NCBI GenBank assembly: GCA_001275005.1
Contig: JWZX01003133.1
Coordinates: 1-39,266, forward strand
DNA length: 39,266 nucleotides
Source: Chrysochromulina tobinii
Taxonomy: Eukaryota; Haptophyta; Prymnesiales; Chrysochromulinaceae
Reading direction: 5' to 3'
The notes under the pieces are model-generated. The model did no database searches and was not told the origin of the DNA. It saw only the letters and a program-made list of their open reading frames with translations. Shown piece after piece: positions 8,952 through 19,167 of this stretch (position 1 is its first letter; every line of letters begins with the position of its first letter). The position numbers and the translations under genes are program-made.

Positions 8952-11900
8952 ATGCGGCTAGAAGTGAAGCGTGTTGGGTGCTCCAAGCCACACCAGCTCG
9001 TGCTCAGCATAGATACGAGCGTGCGACAACTCAAGGAGCAGCTCCCTGAAACCCTGACCTTAGGCACAGCTCCCAACGTCTTCCACCTGATATATGGTGG
9101 TACCGTGCTGTGCGATGACTCGCGTCTGGGCGAGCTCGCGCTCGTGGATCAGCCGACGTTGTGGCTGCTTCGTGGCCTCGAGGCGTCGTCTCAAATTCGC
9201 AAGGCTGCTGAGCTCGCAGTCTCTCTCGGTGTCTTTCCTCTAGGCATCGGCCCGCCCTATTCTCTGCAGCGCAACCTTTCAAAGGATGGCGCGTTGCTGC
9301 TGCGCTCATTTGCAGACTCGTTTGCCTCGGAGGCTGGGCACTGGCGTCCATCTGAGAGCGAGACGAACTCCTTCCGTGACGTGGTTGGCGCACTTGAGAG
9401 CAAGGGGCCGGCCTTCCAGGCTGCGCCGCACGTCACGTGGTTTGGTGCATTTGGATGTGCGCTGCTCGCGAACGAGCCTCGCGCCGGTGCCGTGCACCTG
9501 ACCCTCGTCTGTCTCGATCAGTGGGCTTTCCGGATGCACTCCGGCCCGGAAGCTCGTGAGCACACGGCGGACGCAATGAGCGACTCCTCCAGCGTCGACA
9601 CAGTCGGCCAGGTGCCGAGTGCAGAGTACCCCGAGTTTCTGTGCGTGCGAGGAGATCGAACCCGTAAGCAACGCGACGCTGGTGAATTGCGCTGAAGTGA
9701 GTGCGTTACGGTCGCAGGTCCCGAGCAGAGAAGCTGCTCAGTCAGGCGCAGGCGCGCAAGGGTGACAAGCGGAGCGCAGCGGCCAACGATCAGGGCAACC
9801 AGAAGACGCCCGCGATGATCAAAGCGGTGCTGATAGACGCGCTCTCCGGATGCGAGGATGGAACAACTGCGCCACGTGGTGGTTTCACGGACGTCGGCCT
9901 GCACACGGGCGGATACGAGCGTAACACGTCTTGGGCGCTAATCCGCGCGGTGCTTCAAGCGCTGCTCGAGGAGCAAAGTCTATTCTACCGCCACGCGATG
10001 GCGCAGCTCGCGTTGTGGCTGTGCGAGGCGTCTGTCGCAGCACTGCTCGCTGAGAACACAGCCGATGCGCCCTATCGACAGGCCATCGACAAATGCATGC
10101 AGATGCTCTCAGTGGCCGTGCAGGCCGGCTCGCGACTGGCAGACGAGCAGATCCACATTCGCGGCGGCGACCACCTCAAGGACGATATGGCAGCTTTCGA
10201 GGCACGCAGCGTGTACGTGCGCTGGCAGCTCGAGCAGCTCGTGCTGAGACGCGCGTCCGAGAAGGCTCTCGAGTTTGAGCTGCCACGTCTCGAAAAAAAT
10301 GACCAGCCGTGCCGCAACATCGCGTTGTCGCCTCCGCCACAGACGGTACCCAATACACGCCCGAGTTTGCCGGATCCAATCGATCCAAAGATGCTAGGAT
10401 ACCCGCCGCCGGACGATGTGCCCACCTCGATGAGCCTCTGCGGAGAGCTGAAGCACAAGACGACGTGCCTGGGCACCTACTTGCTGGCGCCGCAACGTAC
10501 CGCCCACGGGAAGCCGGTGTGGAAGCATGCGACGGAGGACAGATGGATCGCATGGGCCTCCTCCGTTGGCAAGTGGGAGGTACAGCCGGGCGCGAATGTG
10601 GGTGTTAACGCAGCATGCTACATGACCTTGCAGGACACGACGGCCAGTCTGCCGCACCAGTCAACCGCGGTCTGGGAGGAGTCTGATGGCAAGCAGTTGG
10701 TCAAGGCCCCTACGTGCAAGTGCTTCGGGGACGTGCCCACCTCGATGAGCCTCTGCGGAGAGCTGAAGCACCAGACGACGTGCCTGGGCACCTACTTGCT
10801 GGCGCCGCAACGTACCGCCCACGGGAAGCCGGTGTGGAAGCATGCGACGGCGGACAGATGGATCGCATGGACCTCCACTGGCAATTGGTTGGTACAGCAG
10901 GGCGTGGATGTGGGCGTTAATGCCCTAGGCTTCATGAAATTGGAGACGGCCAGTCTGCCGCACCAGTCGACCGCGGTCTGGGAGGAGGGTGACGGCAAGC
11001 AGTGGGCCAAGGCCCCTACCTGCAAGTGCTTCTTCGTGCCTGAACATCCCCCGGATGGGCTTGTTGCGGCGCGCGCCAAAGCCGAAGCCAATCTGGGCTG
11101 GCTACCTGACCCCGGCGTAGCTACATGTATCATTGTCGATCTTCTTTCGTGGCTGCGTGATGAACGCCTGAAGCCCGATGTCCGCGGTGTGGAGGCTCAG
11201 CTCGTCGCTCTGGAGGCCGTCGAGCATTGGTTCTACCAACACGCTCCGAAGCTCATGGCATCGGACACAGAGTCCTACGAGAAGGATGAAGCGCAGTCCA
11301 AGCAATTTGTCGCCACCGTCGAGCAGGTTGTTGACATGTATCGGTATGTTGCGAGCGCGTTCCAAAAGTCCAAAGCTTCCGCGGCCTTGCTAACGGTGGA
11401 ACGCAAGAGTCGCGAGGTCCTCGTCATGTGGCTGGCCTACTGCTTTTGCTTCAAGGTAAGCCTCCACTGATACCCACGACGAGCATACCCCTGCGCCTGA
11501 TCTCTCGCCCTACTGAGAGTCGTGACGTGACTTCCGGTGTGCTGCTCTCAGGCGACCTTGAACTTTGAGCATCAGGTGCTCAAGGAGTACGGTGTCGCGC
11601 TACGAGCGGCTGACCTTCACCATCTGGTTCTCTCCGAGAGGGCTGCGATTGAAGCCGCGCAATTTGCTGCTGCCTACCTGCGCCTGAAAACCAAGCCAAT
11701 GCGCCACGTCTTCTCGTGTCGGTCCGAGGATGCCACGTTTAGCATGGCCGCCTTACACGTGAGCCGCTCGCCCGCGATGCAGCTGCTTTGGACCGCAGAG
11801 AGTGCTGCTGCGGCGGCGAGGCAGGATGCTCATTGGAATGCTGTCAGGGAGAAGCAGGAACTGCTGAAGAAGCTCGACGCGCAGCTCGCAGACTACCGGG

Positions 11901-14900
11901 CAAACCTTAAAGCAGCAGAGCTCAATCGAAAATCTACTAGTACGATAGTCCATTCACAGAGGCATGAATATGACCAGCAGGTACGACAGTATCAACGCTT
12001 GTGCGCAACTACAGAGTCCGAGGTTCGAGAGACTGAGAAGCCACCGACGCCAATCTTTCAGCCTCTGCCAAAGGATGAGGCTTTGGCGCGACCAATCTTG
12101 TTCTTTCTGCAGTTGCCGGCGCACTTTCAAGTGCTATCGCGGCTGAGCTTCGCGGCGCAGCAGATGCTGCTGCCGGAATCTGAGGTAGTTGTTCCGAGCA
12201 CCCAGGAGAAGATTGTGGTCGCGGATGCTATCAAGGACGACACTGCGAAGACGACCTGGCGATCATACTACCTCAACGGCTCGAGCGCACGGCATCTGTC
12301 CGAGGTCGTAGAAACGAAGGTGCTCCTCGGGTCCAATTACACTGTGCCCCAGGCCAGCCAGTTCAGTCCAGCGAATGTGCGCCACTTCAGCAGCCCTTCA
12401 GACGGTGTCTGGTACCCCGATGCGCTCGCACCAAGGTTGATGTGGACTGGTGGCCAGTTTGATCTCGATACGCGGGATGGCGGCTACTTCAATCCGTTCG
12501 CGACCTTGCCAGATGATGCTCTGGTCGTCAAGTTCACTGAGACTCTCCATTGCGACCGCTGTGCGATGCAGTGGGCGATGGTCCAGAACGGCACGCGCGC
12601 ACAGCCGAGCCGTGGCAACATCCCTGAGGCCAGGCAGGACAGCAAGCCCAGCTGGCTCTCGGGAAAGACTGAGTTCTTCTCGTACGGCACGCTTCGGGCG
12701 TATCCGCATCAGCAAATCCGAAAGCTGTGCGTGGCGTTGCGAGAGCGCAGTATGCCGCTCGAGGACCCCGCAGTACGCAAGCTTCTGCAGCAGACATTCT
12801 TCCACCTCGGCGAGCTATCGATCTCGACCGACGTTCCGCACCCAGTGTGGCGCACTGACGTTGACAAATTTGGAGGCTGGGAGGCGCTGCGCTTGGAGCT
12901 TGCTGACCTGGCGGACGAGCTGAAGCTCAAGCCACGGCAGCATGCGGCTGTGTTGATCCTCGGTGAGCTCGCGGCGCATGCATCACAATGGGACGCGGCG
13001 TCTCGCGATGTGGCGCGAAGCTTTGCAAACATTGCGCTCGGATGGGCGCGAGAAGACATCGAGACGGCATCAGCGCAGAAGGTCGCTCATCTGCGCGCGC
13101 GTCGCTGTATCTTTGCCATGTACGCGATCAGCAGCCATGGTGCAGGGGAGCTCCTCGATGAAGACGTAGCAGCGCTCTGCAAGGCGCTGATTGTCGCGGA
13201 CTACAGCCGCCTCTTCGAGGACCCATCGCCTCTCGATGAAATGGTACACGAGTTGACCATCGTCTCGCACGCGGTACTTGCTCGCCGTCTGCCTGCGCTG
13301 CTCACAGCCCTTGACCGGAACTCGTCGCCGCTCACGGAAGCGGTGAGGGTGGTGCTCGAGACGCTCACGCCAGCCACCCTCAACTGGCAGCGAGTCACAT
13401 ACAACAGCACGAAGACGACGTGCTTCGAAGCCGTCTCCAACGGCCATCTCTTCAGCGTCAACCTGCAGGTAGGCACAGTCCTCTATGACGGGCTCCCGCC
13501 GAGTCGACTGCCAAAGACAATTCTTGACATGCCACTGTACCAGAGGACGTTTACGGATCCTTGCACGGGGCAGCTGCACAACTGCGAGGTAGTGTTGTCG
13601 AGTGATGGCATTCTACAGACGGTCCGACTGCAGGGCGGCTTCATGTACAAGTTCTTCTTGAACGCCGTCCTTCGTAAAGGCGTTCTTCGTAAAGAGCTGG
13701 TTGTGCGTGAGGTGGACCCAGCCAACTCGGATAGCCAGACCAATGAGCTCGAGCTACTTGACGGCACAGAGGAGGGCGTGGCCATATGGGGTCGTGAGCT
13801 TCCCGTTCGTCTCCAGCGCATGCACAGCCACTGGCTGTGCCGTGCGACTGAGACAGTGATCGTGCGTGGCACCTCATTCAGCCGTCGTGATGCTCAGTTC
13901 ATCATGCTTGCTTGCACGACGCTACCTGCGCTCAAGGCTTCCGGTACGGTCATCCCGAACTTCGCTGGCAGTGGCGGCTGGCTTTGCTGCCGCGTACCCG
14001 ACCATCAAGCCAAGATTGGATGGGTACAGCTGTGCAAGCTCCTGCCAGGTTTCGACCAACTCGTGCTTCCGCAAGCCTCGCGAGCTTTGCACGTCCTCTC
14101 CAAGTTCGAGACACTGAGCGGTCTCACGCACGCCTACTATACCTCCCCTGACGGCGTGCTTAGGCTGGAACTGCCTCGGTACGATCTAAGTTTTGATATG
14201 CAAGGGGATGGCCGCTTGCGCTCGAACAACTTCCTTGGCTTTGCTCTGGGACTTCAGCAGCAGCTGCGCGACGCGTTGTTTGACTTTAGCCAGTACCTCA
14301 TTCTTGAATCGGCTCGCCAGACCCTTCTTATCATGCCCGTAGGTGAGGTGAAGCGCGACCCCAACCAGATTTACATACATGGATCAGATGGCCGTGATGT
14401 ACTCAGACGGCTGCATGTCTACGAGCTGCACCCACGGTTCTCCACGATTGAAGCAAAGGCTGGCGCAACTGCGATCGAAGCACGACTGCAGCTCGCTACT
14501 GTGTACGCTGCAACGGGCACGGAGCTGCCAGAGGCACGCTCCAAGCGCACAGGAGGCGAAGTGGCCATGGAGCTTGTGCGACAGTCGTGGAAAGGAAGCC
14601 CTCTAACCCTGGATGAGGTGACGCAGCTCAAGTCAATACTCCTTTACGGCCAGCTAACGCCCGCATTACCGCTGCTCTGCTTTGAGACTCATATGTGCGC
14701 ATCCGAGCTACTATTCCTTCGACCAGACATGAAGAAGGAGGCCGTTGCCATACGGTACGACGCCGACTCCGCCACCGAGTACGCACAACGCAAGCAGCGC
14801 GCGCAGCTCAACGCGCATGCGCTGTTGACGCGCGACGAGGAGCAAACGCTGCTCGGGCGCAAAATCAGCGCGCGGTCCGTTGGCAACATGCCATCGGCTG

Positions 14901-17900
14901 GTACCCTCGATCTACCAGCCCACGAGTCAAAGGCGCGTGTGATAGCCAGCATTGAGCAGCTGCTGCGCAGAATGCTCGTCAGCACCGTGGCCATGGATCG
15001 ACAGGATTTTCCGCTGACGGCCTCCGACGTTGAGGACAATGAGCTCGGCCGAACGATTTTTGCAGAGCTATCGGACAGCTGGTCAGCACACCAGCGCATG
15101 CCTATGTTCGAGCTCGCTCGGGAGATCGTTCAGCTCGAGAAGGAGCTGCTGGTGCAGCACGGCCTTGCGAAAGTGGCGCGCGAGCAAGTAGAGCACTATC
15201 TGCTTGCGCACGCAGATCATGTCCCGATGAATGCGGGCTGGCACGCGTTGGGCTTTCTCATGCGCCGTGCGGCGAATCTGGAGCCACGGGTCTCGCTGCG
15301 CGACTTTGCGCGCGCAGCGTGGGAGCCTACGCACCTTCGCCTCTTCAATCCGTTTCTCTCTGACGCAGCGGTTGATGAGGTCCTGCATCCGGCCGTCTTG
15401 GAGTGGCTGCAGCTTTGTGTGCTCGAGGACAAGCTGCAGCGTATGGCGCTCATTGCTGAGGATTGCAATGCGCCGGAGCTCGAGCGCGAGCTCAGAGAGG
15501 TCGGGCGCGAGTGGAGTGTCACGCAGCACCCGCAATGGCTTGTCTTTGAGGTCGAGCAGCAGCTGCAGATTCGACGCATGCAGTACTGCGTGGCCAAGTA
15601 CTGCATTGACACGCCCGGCGCCATTACCCAGCTCAACATGGGCGAGGGCAAGACACGTGTCATCCTGCCGATGCTCGTGCTGCATCTGGCACAGCCAAAT
15701 CGTCTCGTGCGACTGCATTTCCTCTCACAGCTGATTGGCGAAGCCTACTTCTATCTGCACCGCCACCTGACCGCGAGCATCATGTGCCGCCGGCTGCTGC
15801 ACCTGCCATTCCACCGTGGCGTGAAGCTCACCGTCCAGGACGTCCAAGTGGTGCGTGACTGTCTGGTGCGGTGCATGCGTGCGCACGGTGCCATTTTCAT
15901 CTCGCCCGAGCATCGGCTGTCACTGCAGCTCAAGTGGCACGAGCTGCGGCTGTCGCAGGTGAACGCCGACCTTGTACAGGCCCTACCATCGCTCGACGAC
16001 TTGCCGTATTGCGATCTGCTTGATGAGAGCGACGAGATCCTGCACCACAAGTACCAGCTCATTTATGCGTGCGGTGCGAACGTGCAGCTGCCCGATGGTA
16101 ACGTGCGCTGGACTGCAGTGCAAACGATGCTGCACTTGCTGCAGGCCTCACCAGAGGTGGCGACACTGCTGGCGAAACCCAATGTGGCCAAGCGGCTGCC
16201 TATGGGGGCACAGAAGGGTGCCGGTGCCTTCGACGACTTGCGCCTCCTGCCGGGCTCTGAGCTCGACAACGTGCGCATGCCCCTTCGGCGCGAGTTGGCG
16301 TGGGCGTTACTTCGTGGCCCTCCCTATCACATGCGCTGGCTTCGGGACACGAGCGTGACGAGGGCGAGTGACGACATCATCAAGTTCCTGACCGACCCAA
16401 ACGATGCTCTGGGGAGGTTTATGGCGATGCTCACCGCTAGCAGCTGCCCGATTAATGGCTCGCAGCGCGCTCAACTGCTCGCTCTGCGTGGCCTGCTCGC
16501 GTCCGGCCTGCTCGAGCATTGCTTGTCGCGCCGGCACCGCGTTGACTACGGCGTGGACCCGCGCCGCGGCATTAATCGACGGGTTGCCGTGCCGTATCGA
16601 GCGAGCGACACACCCTCCGATCGCGCTGAGTATGCACAACCGGACACGCTCATCATCCTCACGCACCTCTCATACTACCACTCGGGCTTGTCGCGTGATG
16701 AGCTCAAGGAGGCCGTCGCCGCGCTGCTGAAGCTCGGGCCGATAGCACAGGAGAGGCATTATGGTCAGTGGCTCGAGTCGGCGAGGAGCAGCATGAGCGC
16801 TAGCCAGCTGAGCGCGCTCGATCACGTCAATAAGCTCGACGTATCAAGCGATGTGCAGCTTGACATCATGCACAAAGTCTACCATTCTAACATGTCAACG
16901 GTCAACTTCTGGCTGGACACGTGCGTTCTGCCACGCGAGACCATGCAGTTCCCAAAGCGCCTTGTTGCCAACGCATTCAACCTGACCGACAACCCGAGGA
17001 GGGACGTCATTGGCTTCTCAGGCACCAAGGAAAACCACCTACTGCTGCCCTTCCACGTGATGCAGGGCTTGCCAAAAGGCGCCGACGAGCTGCTTGCTAC
17101 TGATGGGAAGATGTGCGACCTCGTGCTGCAAAATAAAGAGGTGTCCATCCTCCCCACGACTTGTGCGCTGAGCGCGGCCGTGCTACGTCTCGCCGTCGTG
17201 GAGCGTGGTGCCGACGCGCTCATTGACGCTGGCGCGACCATGGCGGGCCTGAGCAACGAGGAGGTGGCCACGAAGGTCATCGAGCTGCTGCCACAGAGCT
17301 CACGCCTACAGGGCGCCATCTACTTCTCGTCCCAGCTGGCGACATGGCTCGTGCGCAGTCGCCACGGGCGCACCTGGCCTCAGAGCAGCTCGCCAATCCA
17401 CGAGAAGGACTGTTTCGTCTACTTTGACGAGAGTCGTTGCCGTGGCGCGGATATGAAGCTGCACCAAAGCGGAAGCGGTCCTGACGATTGGTCCCAAGAT
17501 GGGCAAATCCAAGCTCATGCAAGCAGCAGGCCGCATGCGCAAGCTCGACCGCGGCCAGCGGCTTCTCTTCGCAGTGCCGCCCGAGCTGGAGCCCAAAATC
17601 ATGGAGCGCAATGGCGTTCTTACAGGCCTGTCGTCCTTACACCTGCTCAAGTGGGTCCTGTGCAACACGGCGAATGCCATTGCAGAAGGGCTGCCCGAGT
17701 TTTCGATTCAGGCGAGCCATTTCTGCATGACGAAAGACAGCCCGGCGGCGCGCTTGCTCGACGAGAACCTCGAGCTGGCCGACCTGTACGGCAGCGCCTT
17801 TGGCGAGGAGAGGGTGGACGACGTGGTAAAGCGCACGATTGAGCGTGACATCAAGCGGTGCAACGGCCTCCAGGTCCAGTACAGCACAGTGGACGGCACG

Positions 17901-18722
17901 AGACAAGCGATTGAATCGCTGGGGCGCAGGTACGGCTCGGATCTGCGCGTCGTATCGACTGGCGTGGAGGAGGAGTGTGAGCGCGAGCTTGAGAACGAGC
18001 GCGAGCTCGACCGAGAAGTCGAGCGGCAAATGCCGAAGCATGAGCCAGTCTCGCCGACTCGATGGAACTTTGAGACGATTCTCAAGGCGTCGAGGCCCAC
18101 GGAGCTGCGCGATGCCGGCGTCATGGCCCTTCAAGACGCAATCAACGCCTACCTCGACAAACACCTCGCTGCGATCCAATGGGCACAGTGCTCCATCTTC
18201 GTGACAAAGGCGTACATGGTGACGGTGGCCGACAGCCAGGGCTTGCAGCTCAAGGATCAGAGCGAGTACATGCGTCCGCCCGACGCCATCGTCGTCTTCC
18301 CCAACGGCGACGTTCTGCTGCTGTCGGAATGGGAGGCCGACGAGGTGCTGCCGCTCCTATGGAAGGCAGCACCATCATCGACTGGGCCGTTCATGGTCAA
18401 TTTTGCGTACCTTCGGGCGGCGGCCGACGCGAATTCTCCTACCATTCAAATGCGCGTCCCGCCGCCGCCAGCGCCCTTGGTACCGCGTCTCACCTCATCG
18501 ATGACGAGACCCGCCGTGAGCGATCTTACATTGGCGGGCCTGCAACTCCTCGCCGGTGAGACCATGTTCAAAACAGAGGCGCGCAAGACAGCCATCAAAG
18601 CATTGGCGGCGTCGAGCTTGGCGGCCAAGAAGGCGGCGCTGCTGCTGGTGCAACTGCGCGGCCGGCAGCACATGATTCCGTTCAGCGACCTCGAGCTCGT
18701 CTGCAACCTCATGGGCGATTAA
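8952..18722 (+). CDS. Giant ubiquitin-like/DUF3638-DUF3645 protein with helicase-like motifs
   Basis: Three exons (8952-9663, 9729-11455, 11552-18722) give about 3,202 residues if one extra base near 17466-17468 is ignored. Residues 1-76 form a ubiquitin-like domain: MRLEVKRVG, then HLIYGGTVLCDDSRLGEL aligns with the second half of ubiquitin. Two near-identical repeats span about 467-672. The large remainder matches the DUF3638/DUF3645 family of fungi, oomycetes and algae. It has NMGEGKT at about 2176 (P-loop), LLDESDEIL at about 2302 (Walker B-like), GFSGTKEN at about 2634, and LMQAAGRMRK at about 2802. That order resembles SF2/SecA-type motifs I, II, III and VI. The family is of unknown function; database labels linking it to ubiquitin hydrolysis are automatic and I see no cysteine-protease motif. 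The ATG at 8952 begins exactly at the ubiquitin-like fold. The frame passes from one reading frame to another at about 17466. Confidence 0.8.
9664..9728 (+). other. Intron 1 of the DUF3638 gene (proposed)
   Basis: The first exon's frame ends in a stop at 9693-9695. A GTAAGC donor at 9664 and a GAGCAG acceptor ending at 9728 join the two frames in matching phase 1, giving a 65-bp intron. The more obvious acceptor ending at 9717 does not keep frame. Alternative donor GTGAAT at 9682 also keeps frame. Junction choice is therefore moderately certain only. Confidence 0.55.
10415..11032 (+). repeat. Tandem 105-codon repeat within the giant gene
   Basis: Copy 1 (10415-10726) and copy 2 (10730-11032) start 315 bp apart and are nearly identical in DNA over most of their length, with small in-frame deletions in copy 2. 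Each encodes about 101-104 residues starting DVPTSMSLCGELKH and ending in APTCKCF. The core HGKPVWKHA, DRWIAW and VGVNA pattern is a Trp-rich repeat that I recognise as common in algal proteins but cannot assign a function. The DNA identity points to recent duplication or gene conversion. Confidence 0.9.
11456..11551 (+). other. Intron 2 of the DUF3638 gene
   Basis: The donor GTAAGC follows an AAG codon and the acceptor CTCTCAG precedes GCG, both in phase 0. This 96-bp intron removes an in-frame stop at 11468-11470. The joined sequence CFCFK-ATLNFEHQ continues smoothly into the family sequence. Confidence 0.85.
17460..17475 (+). other. Frame break in the DUF3638 gene
   Basis: The long frame reads RGADMKLHQ and then loses family character, ending at 17842. 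The overlapping frame supplies AEAVLTIGPKMGKSKLMQ and continues to 18722. Dropping one A from the AAA at 17466-17468 gives a seamless join. No intron fits, because the needed residues lie on both sides without a gap. Confidence 0.75.
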
Positions 18723-19167
18723 GTGGTGCTTGTGTGAGATGTGGCGCTGTCGGCACAGGATGTAGCAGCATGTGCGATGAAGGCTACCAAAACTTACGAC
18801 AGTCGAGCGAGCACTGACGACTACTGTAACGCGCGTAAGGGTTTTTCTGGATTATCAATTTTATTAGAGTACAGACTATAGTGCACTCTAGTAAAATACA
18901 CCTAGTCTGTTACTGACGACATCGAAGTCATAAGACCGGACGGATGCAGCTGAAAATGGCGTCCCGCACGCACTGCCCGCACGTGCCACGATGCGATTTT
19001 CGTTTCACGCTGACCTTCGGCTCTCGGGACCAACAAAGGGGACCGTAGGAGGCTCGCGCCATGGCGAGCGTCCGCGGCATTCTAAATATCCAATCCCTTA
19101 ACGAGCTCACGTACGAGAAAGGGGATATGAAGGAGCTACTGCACAGGAGCTCCGGCCATGGGTCATG
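18723..19167. other. Tail-to-tail spacer between the DUF3638 gene and the DNMT5 gene
   Basis: This is a 445-bp convergent spacer, noticeably AT-richer around 18840-18910. It contains the inverted repeat listed separately. Small open frames here have no protein character. Confidence 0.6.
18858..18897. repeat. Inverted repeat (13-bp arms) between convergent genes
   Basis: The arms ATTTTATTAGAGT (18858-18870) and ACTCTAGTAAAAT (18885-18897) pair at 12 of 13 positions around a 14-base loop that itself contains the palindrome ACTATAGT. The element lies about 135 bp after one stop and 270 bp from the other. It could be a shared 3'-end or termination structure, or a small remnant of a terminal-inverted-repeat element. 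Confidence 0.75.

Noticed and set aside
9682-9717. Very short intron (21-36 bp) at the first DUF3638 junction using the GTCGCAG acceptor
   Set aside because: The acceptor ending at 9717 does not restore the downstream frame with any of the nearby donors, and the intron would be implausibly short.
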